DNA of 64,000 bases from Pollutiaquabacter aromativorans (GCA_049177215.1 CP185379.1:3534001-3598000); one strand, 5' to 3'. Positions 1-10,570 are shown, counted from the stretch's first letter. The notes: a model not told the origin generated them from the sequence alone. Numbers and translations are program-made.

Positions 1-37
1 TTATCTTTTTGCACCCTTACTGAAAATCCGCTGCCCA

Positions 38-1945
38 ATGGCACCGCATCCACACCCGGAAAAGCGGTTCATTTTTATTATTGAACCGAATCAAATACTG
101 ATTTGTATTATTATTCTGCTGCTTTCAATTGCAGAAACGGCCAAGGCACAGACGTATAATATGGCGGCAGGTACCATCAATACCTGCGGCGGTACTTTTT
201 ACGATCCGGGTGGCTCCGGTTCCAACTACGGCAACAACCTCAACATCACCGAGACCTTTTGCTCGAATGCCGGTACCTGCATTCAGGTCGCCTTTACCGC
301 GTTCAATACACAGGGAGGAAACGACGTCCTCACGATCTACGATGGACCCGGCACAGCTTCGCCGGTCATCGGCTCATTCTCCGGAAACGGCGGATCGCCG
401 GGAACCGTCACCTCGAGTACGGGCTGCCTGACTTTTCAGTTTATCACGAACGGTAGTACGACGCGTTCCGGATGGGCCGCGACGATCTCCTGTGCTCCCT
501 GCGGTTCCAATATCCTCATGAACAATACCGCGGTGAACCTGTGCAGCGGTATCTTCTACGATTCCGGTGGCTCCGGTGCTAATTATGGCAACAACCAGAA
601 TTTCACGAAGACATTTTGTTCGCCAACACCCGGCATGTGTGTGCAATTGGTGTTTACTGCATTTAGTGTTTCCAACAACGATTTCCTTTACGTCTATGAT
701 GGCAACAGTATTGCTTCCCCGCTCATCGGACAATACAACAATACGCTTGGCGCCCCTCCCACGACCTTGCTTGCCAGCAGCGGTTGCCTGACGGTACGCT
801 TCACTTCCAATGCTTCGGGGAACTCTACGGGTTGGCAGGCTGTGCTTAGCTGTGAACCTTGTCCGACGCCACCAGGCGCCGCAACCTATACCCACCCGAC
901 CGTCGGTCTGCAAAACACCTACGTGGGGACCAACATGGTTGCAACCTGTGGAGGCACTTATACCGACAATGGGGGCACTGGAAGCAACTACTCGAACAAC
1001 ATCAACGGCATCTACCGGACCTTTTGCCCCAATACCGCAGGCAACTGCATGCGTGCAACATTCTGGTCGTTCGATGTCGAACCTGCTGGAATCTTCCTGT
1101 ATGACTATCTCACCATCCGGAATGGGCCTACGCAAAACAGTCCCGAGTTCGGTGGTGCCGGAGCATCCACCTGGTATGGAACCGCCACCAGTTATGCCGC
1201 CTGCATGGGTGCCGGACTAGGTCCGTACATATCAACAGACCAAAGCGGATGTCTGACATTCGCCTTTACTTCCGATGTGGTGACCAACCGGGCCGGTTGG
1301 GTGGTGACCCTCGACTGTGTTCCCTGCGCGAACGGACCGAACGGCACCGATAACAGCGACTGCCGTTCACCTTCTCCGATCTGTAGCGACGTTTCCTTCA
1401 GTGACGCAAGTACGGGGCCCGGCATCGTCTCCGATGGCGGCGGCGGATGTGTGCTCGCGGAGAATTTTTCGAACTGGTACAAGATTACCGTTGCCAATTC
1501 CGGAACCCTGGGTTTACGCATCGTTCCCAACGTGGCAGCAGACGATTATGACTTCGCCCTCTACCAGGCAACATCCTGTGCCGGACTCGGAAGCCCGGTG
1601 CGCTGCTCTTATGCCGCCAATACCGGTAATACAGGAATGGATAACACGCTTAATCTTACGACCAATACGGCGATTTGTGGCCCTGCTAACAACGGTTCCG
1701 ACGTATCGGAGGATGTATGCGGTAACGGCTGGGTGAATGACCTGGCCGTGACCACCGGACAGAACTATTATCTGCTGGTCAACAAGTGGACCCCCGGCGG
1801 TAGCGGCTTTACTTTGGACTGGGTGCTCGCGGGTGGCGCAACACTCAATTGCAGTGTACTTCCCGATCGAGTTGCTGAACTTTACAGCGGAGGCGAAGAA
1901 CGATCGCGTCGACCTGCAATGGTCGACCAGCTCGGAAACCAATAA
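38..1945 (+). CDS. Secreted triple-CUB protein, 5' part of a frameshifted T9SS cargo gene
   Basis: Begins with a signal peptide (hydrophobic ICIIILLL core, likely cut after AKAQ near residue 38). Three CUB-like domains follow at about 45-155, 160-272 and 300-428. Each carries the CGGTFYDPGG-type opening, a D-Y/V-L-x-I-Y-D-G-P strand and a GW-(A/V)-x-x-x-x-C end with paired cysteines. A fourth domain (about 440-600) resembles the pre-peptidase C-terminal fold. After SVLP the frame changes: the last 25 or so residues are out-of-frame junk, and the true continuation (PIELLNF...) lies one frame over from about base 1863. The intact paralog just downstream shows what the junction should be. CUB domains bind ligands extracellularly; the role here is unknown. 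The frameshift could be a real mutation or a sequencing error. Confidence 0.85.
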   Translation: MAPHPHPEKRFIFIIEPNQILICIIILLLSIAETAKAQTYNMAAGTINTCGGTFYDPGGSGSNYGNNLNITETFCSNAGTCIQVAFTAFNTQGGNDVLTIYDGPGTASPVIGSFSGNGGSPGTVTSSTGCLTFQFITNGSTTRSGWAATISCAPCGSNILMNNTAVNLCSGIFYDSGGSGANYGNNQNFTKTFCSPTPGMCVQLVFTAFSVSNNDFLYVYDGNSIASPLIGQYNNTLGAPPTTLLASSGCLTVRFTSNASGNSTGWQAVLSCEPCPTPPGAATYTHPTVGLQNTYVGTNMVATCGGTYTDNGGTGSNYSNNINGIYRTFCPNTAGNCMRATFWSFDVEPAGIFLYDYLTIRNGPTQNSPEFGGAGASTWYGTATSYAACMGAGLGPYISTDQSGCLTFAFTSDVVTNRAGWVVTLDCVPCANGPNGTDNSDCRSPSPICSDVSFSDASTGPGIVSDGGGGCVLAENFSNWYKITVANSGTLGLRIVPNVAADDYDFALYQATSCAGLGSPVRCSYAANTGNTGMDNTLNLTTNTAICGPANNGSDVSEDVCGNGWVNDLAVTTGQNYYLLVNKWTPGGSGFTLDWVLAGGATLNCSVLPDRVAELYSGGEERSRRPAMVDQLGNQ

Positions 1946-2408
1946 CAGCTACTTTACTGTGGAACGCAGCCAGGATGCCCGCACATTCGAACCGATTCAG
2001 ATTGTGCCGGGTGCAGGCAACAGTTCCTCGGAACGTTATTACCTGAGTTCCGATTTCGAGCCGCTACCAGGTATCAGTTACTACCGCCTGAGGCAAACTG
2101 ATTTCGATGGCAAGTTCACCTTTTCCGAACCGGTCGCGGTGCGCTATTCCAATACCGTGAAATCACTAGCACTCGTACCCAATCCGGCTAACGATCGTGT
2201 TCGGGTGATCTTCGAAAGCGGAGTGGAAGCAGGCGGAACGCTTCGGGTCTTCTCACTTGAAGGGAAATTAATGGAGCAGCAAGCTCTCCAGATGCGCCGC
2301 GGGACCAATTCCCTCGATCTGGAATTGACAGATTGGAAAAGCGGCAGCTACCTGGTGGAACTGGTCACCGCCGACGGAGTCCTCCGCCAGCGATTGATCA
2401 GGAACTGA
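1863..2408 (+). CDS. 3' part of the first CUB gene: T9SS type A sorting domain
   Basis: This frame continues the upstream CUB protein after a one-base insertion in bases 1859-1866. It opens with PIELLNFTAEAKNDRV, a stalk commonly found before T9SS C-terminal domains, then an Ig-like region (YFTVERSQD...YRLRQTDFDG). It ends with a type A sorting domain: VPNPANDRVRVIF, then SLEGKLM, and YLVELVTADG near the end. In the family this domain directs export through the outer membrane and is then removed or anchored. No separate start is evident; the fragment is meaningful only as the tail of the preceding frame. A strong terminator follows. Confidence 0.8.
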   Translation, partial: PIELLNFTAEAKNDRVDLQWSTSSETNNSYFTVERSQDARTFEPIQIVPGAGNSSSERYYLSSDFEPLPGISYYRLRQTDFDGKFTFSEPVAVRYSNTVKSLALVPNPANDRVRVIFESGVEAGGTLRVFSLEGKLMEQQALQMRRGTNSLDLELTDWKSGSYLVELVTADGVLRQRLIRN

Positions 2409-2427
2409 TTGCCGGAAGGATTGTCTA

Positions 2428-2457
2428 AGCCCGGATGTAATGTTCCGGGCTTTTTTT
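2428..2457 (+). terminator. Rho-independent terminator after the first CUB gene
   Basis: Perfect 8-bp stem AGCCCGGA/TCCGGGCT with an 8-base loop, directly followed by seven T. It ends the first CUB transcript. Confidence 0.9.
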
Positions 2458-2648
2458 ATACTCATTCATGCGTGTCCCCTGCTTATTCTACCGGCTTTTT
2501 GAGGAATTGATCGTTAAACAGTAGATACCTGTATGTAGGGGATTAAACGATTTTAATTCAACCCTTAGGCAACAAATTCGCTAAAACACGAAGCCCGGAA
2601 TAATGCCCAGGTACTATCCCGGCCCCATTGCATTAAAACGCTTCGTGT

Positions 2649-3917
2649 ATGAAAATGCTCCTTCGTGTCCTTGCAGCGCTGACCAGCCTGATGCTGTTCG
2701 CCCGGTTGTCGTTTGCCCAAACGTATACCCTGAACGCGGCATCCAACGGAACTACCGTCAATACCTGTGGCGGTACTTTCTATGATTCCGGCGGCTCCGG
2801 CGGGAACTATGGTAATAACGAGAGTTATACCATGACGTTCTGTTCCAACTCGGCGAACTGCGTCCAGTTGAACTTCACGTCCTTTCGGACACAGGGCGGT
2901 AACGACATTCTCTACCTCTACGACGGGCCCAATACTTCATCGCCCCTGATCGGTAATTTCTCCGGAACAACAAGTCCCGGCACGGTGATCTCTTCGACCG
3001 GTTGTATTACCGTGCGCTTCGTTTCGAACGGATCCAACACGCGTGGTGGATGGGCAGCCACTGTTTCCTGTGTCGCTTGCGGTACCGCAACGAATATGAG
3101 CAACACGACCGTTACCACTTGCTCCCGGCAATTCTACGACAGCGGCGGTAGCGCCGGCGCATATGGCAACAACCAGACCTTTGTAACCACCTTCACTTCC
3201 GCTAACAGCACCTGCATTCGGGTAACCTTCCTGAGTTTCAATACGCAGGCCAACCGTGACACGCTGACCATTTTCGATGGCCCGACAACGGCTTCGACGC
3301 GCATCGGCGTGTTTTCCGGAACGACGATCCCTCCGTCCATGCTGTCCACCACCGGCTCACTCACCTTTCGCTTCAAATCCGATGCTTCTACCACGCGAGC
3401 AGGTTGGAGCGCAATCGTAGAGTGTGAAAAGTGCCCATCGGCACCGGCGGCCTCGGCGACTTACACCCAACCCACTACCGGCATGAGCGGATCCTATGCC
3501 GGTGCGATCATGAACAATACGTGTTCCGGAACCTTCTCGGACGATGGCGGCAGCGGATCCAATTATGCATTGAATGTCAACGATATCTACCGCACCTTCT
3601 GTCCCGACCAACCGGGCACCGCGCTGCGTGTTCAGTTCTGGTCATACAGCACCGAAGGCGGTTATGATTATCTCTCTATCCTCAACGGAGCGACGCAGAC
3701 CAGCCCGGAATTCGGCGGCGTAGGCGGCGTCCACCTGGTCCGGCACCGCCTCGACTTACCAGGCTTGCCTGGCGGCTGGTCTGGGACCGTACACCTCGAC
3801 GGATCAAAGCGGCTGCCTCACGTTCCGCTTTTATTCGGACAATACAGTTACCTACCCCGGCTGGGTCGCGACCTTCGATTGCGTTCCGTACGCGGCAGGC
3901 CCCAACAACACCGATAA
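2649..3917 (+). CDS. Secreted triple-CUB protein paralog, 5' part of a frameshifted gene
   Basis: Starts at an ATG with a clear signal peptide ending in RLSFAQ (residue 24). Three CUB domains follow at about 32-145, 148-260 and 285 onward, closely matching the upstream gene (CGGTFYDSGGSGGNYGNN, DILYLYDGP, RGGWAATVSC). At EFGGVGG (about residue 358) the frame breaks: in the paralog GAGASTWYG follows, while here ASTWSGTAS is found one frame over from base 3727. An extra G in the GGC-rich tract at 3720-3727 explains this. The remaining residues to 3917 are out of frame. Tandem position and shared architecture indicate a duplication with later divergence. Confidence 0.85.
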   Translation: MKMLLRVLAALTSLMLFARLSFAQTYTLNAASNGTTVNTCGGTFYDSGGSGGNYGNNESYTMTFCSNSANCVQLNFTSFRTQGGNDILYLYDGPNTSSPLIGNFSGTTSPGTVISSTGCITVRFVSNGSNTRGGWAATVSCVACGTATNMSNTTVTTCSRQFYDSGGSAGAYGNNQTFVTTFTSANSTCIRVTFLSFNTQANRDTLTIFDGPTTASTRIGVFSGTTIPPSMLSTTGSLTFRFKSDASTTRAGWSAIVECEKCPSAPAASATYTQPTTGMSGSYAGAIMNNTCSGTFSDDGGSGSNYALNVNDIYRTFCPDQPGTALRVQFWSYSTEGGYDYLSILNGATQTSPEFGGVGGVHLVRHRLDLPGLPGGWSGTVHLDGSKRLPHVPLLFGQYSYLPRLGRDLRLRSVRGRPQQHR

Positions 3918-4992
3918 CAACGACTGTGCGCGAAGCACCGGTGTATGCAGTAATCAGAATATTACGGATGCCAGTACCGGACCAGGACTCTCCTCCGATA
4001 TCACATCGGGTTGTATCCCCACCGAGAACTATACCAATTGGTACACCATCAAGATCGCGGCAGGCGGAACGCTGGGATTCAATCTCGTGCCGAACTCCAC
4101 CGCCGATGATTACGACTTTGCACTTTTCGGTCCGTTGAACGACTGCGGTGGCATTACCGCGGGACCAGTGCGTTGTTCCTACGGCGCCAATACTGCCGCA
4201 TTTCCGAACACCGGCATGAACTCGACAACCAACACTGCAACCAATACCAATGTTTGCGGCGTGAACAATTCCGGTGCCGACGATACGGAAGGCGGTTGCG
4301 GTAACGGCTGGGTCAATAGCCTCAACGTAAATACCGGCGAAACCTATATGCTACTCGTCAGCAAGTGGACTCCGGGCGGCTCCGGCTTTAATCTGGCCTG
4401 GAGTCTGACCAATGGCGCTTCCCTCGACTGTTCGGTCACGCCACTGCCCATTGAACTGCTCAGCTTCTCGGCTAAAGCGGCTAAAGGCGAAGTCAAACTC
4501 GCCTGGATCACCGCTGCGGAGATCAACAACGACTATTTCACCATCGAGCGTAGTCGTGATGGGGAAAACTTCGAATCCATCATCGTGGTCGATGGAGCCG
4601 GCAACTCCACGCAACAGTTGCTTTATCAGTCGATCGACGGCGAGCCGTTGAACGGCATCTCCTATTATCGCCTAAAGCAAACCGATTACGACGGGAAGTT
4701 CTCGTATTCCGACGTCGTTCCGGTACGCTTCGATGCCAAACAGGAACTCTTCTACCTGCAACCGAATCCCGCCCGCGATCGTGTGGAAGTGGTTTTTACT
4801 GCCAGCGAGGATGGCCGCAACCATATCCGGGTTACGAATTACAACGGACAAATCGTTTACGACCGTGAAACGGACGTACACGCGGGTGTCAACCGCCATC
4901 CCGTCGATATCGGCTCCCTGCCTTCCGGCATTTACTTCGTTACACTTGAAAACGAGGTAGAGATCCTGCAGATGCGACTCGTGAAAGACTAA
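3727..4992 (+). CDS. 3' part of the second CUB gene: CUB end, PPC-like domain, T9SS sorting domain
   Basis: This frame starts at ASTWSGTAS and completes the third CUB domain (GWVATFDCVPY). A PPC-like domain follows (NWYTIKIAAGGTLGF, DDYDFALFGPLNDCGG, WVNSLNVNTGETY), then a PIELLSFSAK stalk, an Ig-like region and a type A T9SS sorting domain (LQPNPARDRVEVVF, YNGQIVY, GIYFVTL, MRLVKD). From ASTW to the stop the frame is uninterrupted. A gene caller using only start codons would begin it around 4087 (MPNSTADDYDF). It is best read as the C-terminal two-fifths of one protein of about 780 residues. Confidence 0.8.
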   Translation, partial: ASTWSGTASTYQACLAAGLGPYTSTDQSGCLTFRFYSDNTVTYPGWVATFDCVPYAAGPNNTDNNDCARSTGVCSNQNITDASTGPGLSSDITSGCIPTENYTNWYTIKIAAGGTLGFNLVPNSTADDYDFALFGPLNDCGGITAGPVRCSYGANTAAFPNTGMNSTTNTATNTNVCGVNNSGADDTEGGCGNGWVNSLNVNTGETYMLLVSKWTPGGSGFNLAWSLTNGASLDCSVTPLPIELLSFSAKAAKGEVKLAWITAAEINNDYFTIERSRDGENFESIIVVDGAGNSTQQLLYQSIDGEPLNGISYYRLKQTDYDGKFSYSDVVPVRFDAKQELFYLQPNPARDRVEVVFTASEDGRNHIRVTNYNGQIVYDRETDVHAGVNRHPVDIGSLPSGIYFVTLENEVEILQMRLVKD

Positions 4993-5087
4993 GTACGGTC
5001 GTTGCACGTGCCCGAATCGATCCGCGAATCGTAATTGCTGCTATCGATCTCCTGTACGTTTCCCCCGTCGATACTGATTTCAATCCC

Positions 5088-5125
5088 AATCCCAATGGGC
5101 GTTCAATCGAACGCCCATTGGGATT
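5088..5125. repeat. Perfect 17-bp inverted repeat between genes
   Basis: Arms 5088-5104 and 5109-5125 are exact reverse complements with a 4-base loop (AATC). No T-run follows on either strand, so it is not a textbook intrinsic terminator, although its place after the second CUB gene fits transcript-end protection. The rest of 4993-5330 shows nothing else. Confidence 0.75.
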
Positions 5126-5330
5126 AGATCATGAATTGGTGGATATCGTCGGGGAATGGTCCGCTAAGAGTGTGCACTCGTCCACCCGGCTTGTCACACT
5201 TCGGCTGCGATTGATCCTGTTGTTTCTCCGATTTACGCTTATCCCCGACATTTCCCTCGCTAGTCGTATTTTGTGGCGAATTGATGATGCGCATCGGCCT
5301 GAACCGAGAACATCACGATAACGCTTCTCC

Positions 5331-7175
5331 GTGCTACGCTTGCTCCCCCGTTTCGCTTTTTTCTACCTGGCACTCTTCGGCTGTTTCCGCATGCTGTTCT
5401 TGTGGAGCAATCGACCAGTACAAGCTCCATTTAGTTCCCGTGAGGAAGCGTTGTCCTTTTGGTACGGATTGCGCATGGATCTCTCCACGCTCGCGTACTT
5501 ATCGGTAGTGCCGGTCTTGCTCTGGCTTTTGTTGCAGCGACGCGAGAGCAAAGCGCTACAAAATATCCATAAGCTTTATCAGCGACTGGTCCTGATCATC
5601 TTGGTGCTGATCGGACTCGGCAATGTGGCTGTTTACCATTTCTGGGGAACGCTGCTCAACTATCGCGCGATCTCGTACCTCTCGGATCCGAAGGAGGCTT
5701 TCGTATCCCTCTCGGGCGGACAAGCATTCTTGTTAGTGTTGGTGATTGCTGCCGTTCTCTCCTTGGGTTGGTTCGGTCAGAATGCTTTGCGCATGGTGAA
5801 ACTGCCAATCAGTGGAAATCGACGGTCCATCATTTGGCAACTGCCGCTTTTGCTTGCAGGCATCGTCCTTGGCATTCGCGGCGGCTGGCAGCAATTGCCG
5901 ATGAACGAAAGCCTCGTCGCTTATTCACGACACCACTTCCTCAACAACGCCGCCGTCAACCCCGCCTGGCACCTCAGCTACGAGATCCGTACGGCCGGCA
6001 TCGGCAGCAGCAATCCGTTCGTCGTGATGCCGGAGGCCGAAGCGGAAGCCGCCGTTCGCGAACTCTTCGCGGAACGCGATGATTCCGTCACCCGGGTGCT
6101 CGGACTGAATCGTCCAAACATTGTCCTCATCCAACTCGAAAGCTTCACCGCCGATGTCGTCGGCGCGATGGGCGGTGAGCCGGGCATCAGCCCGAATCTT
6201 GACACGCTCATCGCGCAGGGTCTGCTTTTCGATTCGATCTACTCCTCCGGTTTCCGGACGGATCAGGGCATCACCTCGCTACTCAACGGCTGGCCGGCAA
6301 CACCGTATCATTCGGTCATGCGCAGCGAAGAAAAATCATCCCGCCTTCCTTCGCTTACGAAATCCCTCGCCGCGCAGGGTTATCGTACCGAATGCTATTA
6401 CGGCGGCGCCAGCAATTTCTCCAACCTGAATGTCTACCTCGCCGGACAGGGCTTCGACCGTATCCTGGAACAGGATAGCTTTCCTTCTTCCGTTGAACGT
6501 GGCCGCTGGGGTGTTCCCGACGGACCTTTACTCGAGCATTGCGCAGCCGAGGCTGGTGCCGGCAGTGCGCCGTTCTTCGCGTTTATCATCACCCTGAGCA
6601 ACCACGAGCCGTTCGATGTACCCGGAGCGAAGCGTTACCCCGGCGAGAACGACGCAGATCGTTTTCGCAACGCCGCTGCTTACACGGATTCCGTACTGGG
6701 CGACTTCTTCCGTGCTGCGCGAAAGCAGCCCTGGTACGACAGCACGCTGTTTGTCCTGGTGGCCGATCACGCGCACGAACTGCCGAAAGGACGCGACATC
6801 GTCTTCCCCATCGGCCGCAGGATCCCATTGGTACTTTTCGGAACACCCGTGCTGGAACGCTACCGCGGACAACGTGTACATGCAGTTGGTGGGCATCATG
6901 ATCTGCCCAGGACGCTGCTGGCTCAACTCGACCTCGACAGCCGCTCGTTCGACTGGAGCAAGGACCTCCTATCGCCCGGCGTGCGGGACTTCGCGTATTT
7001 GCCCGCCGAGGACTTCGTAGCCTGGGTCACACGTGACGACTGGTTCATCTGGTCACGCAAGAAGAACGCGATCGTGGAAGCCGCCCGTGACGACCTAAAA
7101 CGCGATCGCGCCAAAGAACTCCGCGCTGCCAAAGCGTTTTCGCAGGTGCACTATGGGCGGTTCTTGGCGAAGTAG
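5331..7175 (+). CDS. LtaS/MdoB-type membrane sulfatase-fold phosphotransferase
   Basis: Alkaline-phosphatase-superfamily protein of 614 residues with about five N-terminal membrane helices (residues 1-190) and a periplasmic catalytic domain. Visible motifs are PNIVLIQLESF (about 262), GFRTDQG with the likely nucleophile Thr310, SNHEPFDVP (about 421) and ADH (about 478), the usual metal-binding positions. Relatives transfer glycerol- or ethanolamine-phosphate head groups to envelope polymers; Bacteroidota members are annotated as LTA synthase family and their substrate is not established. The start is a GTG, the first position that keeps the whole first membrane helix. It stands alone with repeat-rich DNA downstream. 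Confidence 0.88.
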   Translation: MLRLLPRFAFFYLALFGCFRMLFLWSNRPVQAPFSSREEALSFWYGLRMDLSTLAYLSVVPVLLWLLLQRRESKALQNIHKLYQRLVLIILVLIGLGNVAVYHFWGTLLNYRAISYLSDPKEAFVSLSGGQAFLLVLVIAAVLSLGWFGQNALRMVKLPISGNRRSIIWQLPLLLAGIVLGIRGGWQQLPMNESLVAYSRHHFLNNAAVNPAWHLSYEIRTAGIGSSNPFVVMPEAEAEAAVRELFAERDDSVTRVLGLNRPNIVLIQLESFTADVVGAMGGEPGISPNLDTLIAQGLLFDSIYSSGFRTDQGITSLLNGWPATPYHSVMRSEEKSSRLPSLTKSLAAQGYRTECYYGGASNFSNLNVYLAGQGFDRILEQDSFPSSVERGRWGVPDGPLLEHCAAEAGAGSAPFFAFIITLSNHEPFDVPGAKRYPGENDADRFRNAAAYTDSVLGDFFRAARKQPWYDSTLFVLVADHAHELPKGRDIVFPIGRRIPLVLFGTPVLERYRGQRVHAVGGHHDLPRTLLAQLDLDSRSFDWSKDLLSPGVRDFAYLPAEDFVAWVTRDDWFIWSRKKNAIVEAARDDLKRDRAKELRAAKAFSQVHYGRFLAK

Positions 7176-7182
7176 GTTTTTA

Positions 7183-7275
7183 GTGAACAGTGAACAGTGA
7201 ATCTTGCCCACCGGAGCTTTAGCGAAGGTGGGAGTGAATTTTGCCTGCCGTAGCTTTAGCGAAGGCAGGAGTGAA
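7183..7275. repeat. Heptad-like repeats and two short dyads
   Basis: Just after the sulfatase stop lies AGTGAACAGTGAACAGTGAA, a 7-base period related to the array at 41047-41432. Two short dyads follow (CCCACC...GGTGGG and CCTGCC...GGCAGG) sharing the inner text AGCTTTAGCGAAGG. This is dispersed-repeat DNA, not coding. Confidence 0.7.
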
Positions 7276-7380
7276 TAGTTTGTGCTGCCTCCTTTATCTA
7301 TCGTGTGGCTAATGGGGTTTGGGAACATTTTCGGTTTCGAGATAGTGGCCCCCGAGGACCCCGTTTTCTTTGACAAATGG

Positions 7381-8033
7381 AATTCCCAATCTCCTTCAGC
7401 CCCGGAGGAGCGTAACTAGCGTTGAATCGAAGACGCTACTATGCCTGCGCATCAAATCGAAAGAGACGCATCAGCGACTTGTACATTGCGACCTGGCAAT
7501 TGCGGGTCGGATAAGGTTTGATCCGAAAACCCCTCTTCGTGCCCAATAAAATTGCCCCGGAGGGGCTCGACATCTTTGACTATGGAATTCCCAATCTCCT
7601 TCAGCCCCGGAGGGGCGTAACAAGCGTTGAATCGAAGGCGCTACTGTGCCTGCACATCAAATCGAAAGAGTCGCGACAGTGACTTGTGTAGCGCAGCCCG
7701 GCCATTGCGGGTCGGATAAGGTTTGATCCGAAAACCCCTCTTCGTGTCCAATAAAATTGCCCCGGAGGGGCTCGACATCTTTGACTATGGAATTCCCAAT
7801 CTCCTTCAGCCCCTGAGGAGCGTAACAAGCGTTGAATCGAAGACGCTAATATGCCTGCGCATCAAATCGAAAGAGGCGCATCAGCGACTTGTACAGTGCG
7901 ACCTGGCAATTGCGAGTCGGATAAGGTTTGATCCGAAAACCCCTCTTCGTGCCCAATAAAATTGCCCCGGAGGGGCTCGACATCTTTGACTATGGAATTC
8001 CCAATCTCCTTCAGCCCCGGAGGGGCGTAACAA
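7381..8033. repeat. 205-bp tandem repeat, three full units plus a partial unit
   Basis: Units begin at AATTCCCAATCTCC at 7381, 7586, 7791 and 7996, an exact 205-base spacing. The last copy stops after about 38 bases. Each unit carries two copies of the palindrome-like core CCCCGGAGGGG, one near the start (CAGCCCCGGAGGGGCG) and one near the end (TTGCCCCGGAGGGGCT), plus GGATAAGGTTTGATCC in the middle. Units differ by scattered substitutions. The 7176-8158 gap has no credible gene. The cores look like repetitive extragenic palindromes; no transposase is nearby. Confidence 0.88.
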
Positions 8034-8106
8034 CATTCAATTCAGCGCTGTTTCGGTTGTTTGCGATCCATGCGGTCGGTGCTCCTATCGGCAGTTGCTG
8101 CAGAAT

Positions 8107-8138
8107 AAAAAAACCCGGAAGAATGCTTCCGGGTTTTT
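8107..8138 (-). terminator. Intrinsic terminator downstream of accC
   Basis: Stem AACCCGGAAG/CTTCCGGGTT with a 4-base loop, flanked by an A-run on the left (a U-run for the minus strand) and a T-run on the right. It can act in both directions; the minus-strand accC ends 21 bases away. Confidence 0.85.
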
Positions 8139-8158
8139 GTTTGCTCTGAGGATACGGG

Positions 8159-9499
<1,341 letters not shown>

Positions 9500-9603
9500 G
9501 AGTGATGAATTCCGTCGGTTCGGGCAAAGCGGCGATCAGGGGCCTGTGAGGAGGGTCCTGCGGCTGCTGTTACCCTTGAAAGGGGTGGTACAGGTTGATT
9601 GGA

Positions 9604-10086
9604 TCAGGCCGGCTCGACCAGGAACAAAGGCTGATCGTATTCGACCGGCGAAGCGTTGTCGACCAGCACCTTCACGATGCGGCCCGACACTTCAGCCTCG
9701 ATCTCGTTGAACAACTTCATGGCCTCGATGATGCAGATGACCTTGCCGGCCTTGACCTCGTCGCCTACGTTCACGAACGCAGGCTTATCGGGTGAGGAGG
9801 AACGGTAGAAGGTGCCGATCATCGGCGACTTGATCGTTACGTAATTTGATTCGTCGGAGGCCTTGGGTGCTTCCGGCGCTTTGGGCGCTGCCGGAGCAGG
9901 TGCGGCGGCGGGAACTGCCGCGATGTGCGGAACCGGTGCCGGCGCCATGTGCTGTACCGGAATGGAAACAGCCGGACCGTGAGATGTTTTGATAATGAGC
10001 TTGAAGTCTTTCTGCTCAAGGCTCACTTCGCTGACCCCGCTTTTCTGTACGAACTGGATCAGGCTCTCGATATCTTTCAGGTTCAT
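9604..10086 (-). CDS. accB: Acetyl-CoA carboxylase, biotin carboxyl carrier protein
   Basis: BCCP of 160 residues: an N-terminal helix region (MNLKDIESLIQFVQKSGVSE), an Ala/Pro-rich linker (about 48-80) and a biotinyl domain with EAMKLFNE, where Lys124 is the biotinylation site. It carries carboxybiotin between the biotin carboxylase and the carboxyltransferase. ATG 10086 is chosen because it gives the family's usual first residues and has AGGAA about 8 bases upstream. An in-frame ATG at 10149 would add 21 residues and cannot be excluded. First gene of accBC. Confidence 0.95.
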   Translation of the reverse strand: MNLKDIESLIQFVQKSGVSEVSLEQKDFKLIIKTSHGPAVSIPVQHMAPAPVPHIAAVPAAAPAPAAPKAPEAPKASDESNYVTIKSPMIGTFYRSSSPDKPAFVNVGDEVKAGKVICIIEAMKLFNEIEAEVSGRIVKVLVDNASPVEYDQPLFLVEPA

Positions 10087-10205
10087 ATTCAGTTCCTGGC
10101 TTTTGGGTGATGGTTTGGCCGAAGCGGCCGTGTTTGGCTTCTTTTTCATTGAAAACGCGGTTTTCCCTACCCCCATAGGGTGCGTGTGGAAAGGGGTGGG
10201 AGAAC

Positions 10206-10213
10206 CAAAAGTA
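10206..10213 (-). promoter_or_regulatory. Likely -7 box for accBC
   Basis: On the minus strand this reads TACTTTTG, a full match to the Bacteroidota TAnnTTTG element. It is 57-120 bases from the two candidate accB starts. No clear TTTG -33 element is seen. Confidence 0.45.
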
Positions 10214-10280
10214 GAAAAATTCTGGAATAAGGGAAGGGGGGGCGGTAGGCGGTAGACGGTTAGCAGTAGGCAGGCCTCCC

Positions 10281-10441
10281 CACTGCTCACTCACACTGTT
10301 TCTCAAACTCACACTACTCTTTTAAGTGTAAGACTAAGAAACCGTGTGAGTGAGCAGTGTTTGACTGTTCACTCGCACTGTTCCTCAAACTCACACTACT
10401 CATTTAAGTGTAAGACTGAGAAACAAGGCGAGTGAACAGTG
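10281..10441. repeat. Hairpin-repeat array A (2 copies)
   Basis: Two tandem imperfect palindromes, 10281-10359 and 10363-10441, separated by a short TTTG-type spacer. Each runs CTG(C/T)TCACTC(A/G)C, then TTTCTC and CTCACACT, a short AT-rich loop, AGTGTAAGACT, then AAGAAAC and the complementary outer arm ending in CAGTG. The second copy changes the outer arm on both sides (GTTCACTCGC with GCGAGTGAAC), keeping it paired. It lies between divergent accB and the 10571 gene. Confidence 0.92.
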
Positions 10442-10570
10442 AAAAGCTATCCCCACGCACTGGATGAGCCTTTTTGGGATTATTAATGTCCAGGTGATTG
10501 ATTTCTAGTATATTTGATTTGAATCGAATTTAATGGATTGTTATATCTTTTATTAGGTAAGCTAAACAGC

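Noticed and set aside
1855..1870. Programmed ribosomal frameshift joining the two CUB gene frames
   Set aside because: No slippery heptamer, nearby stop with a stimulatory structure, or conservation at the paralog's position; the second gene breaks at a different place. The same holds at 3720-3727, 57030-57045 and 59750-59762.
7176..8158. Small genes within the tandem repeat
   Set aside because: Short frames at 7723-7959 and 7928-8149 are copies of the same repeat read in frame and stop at unit borders; no start signals or conserved protein features.
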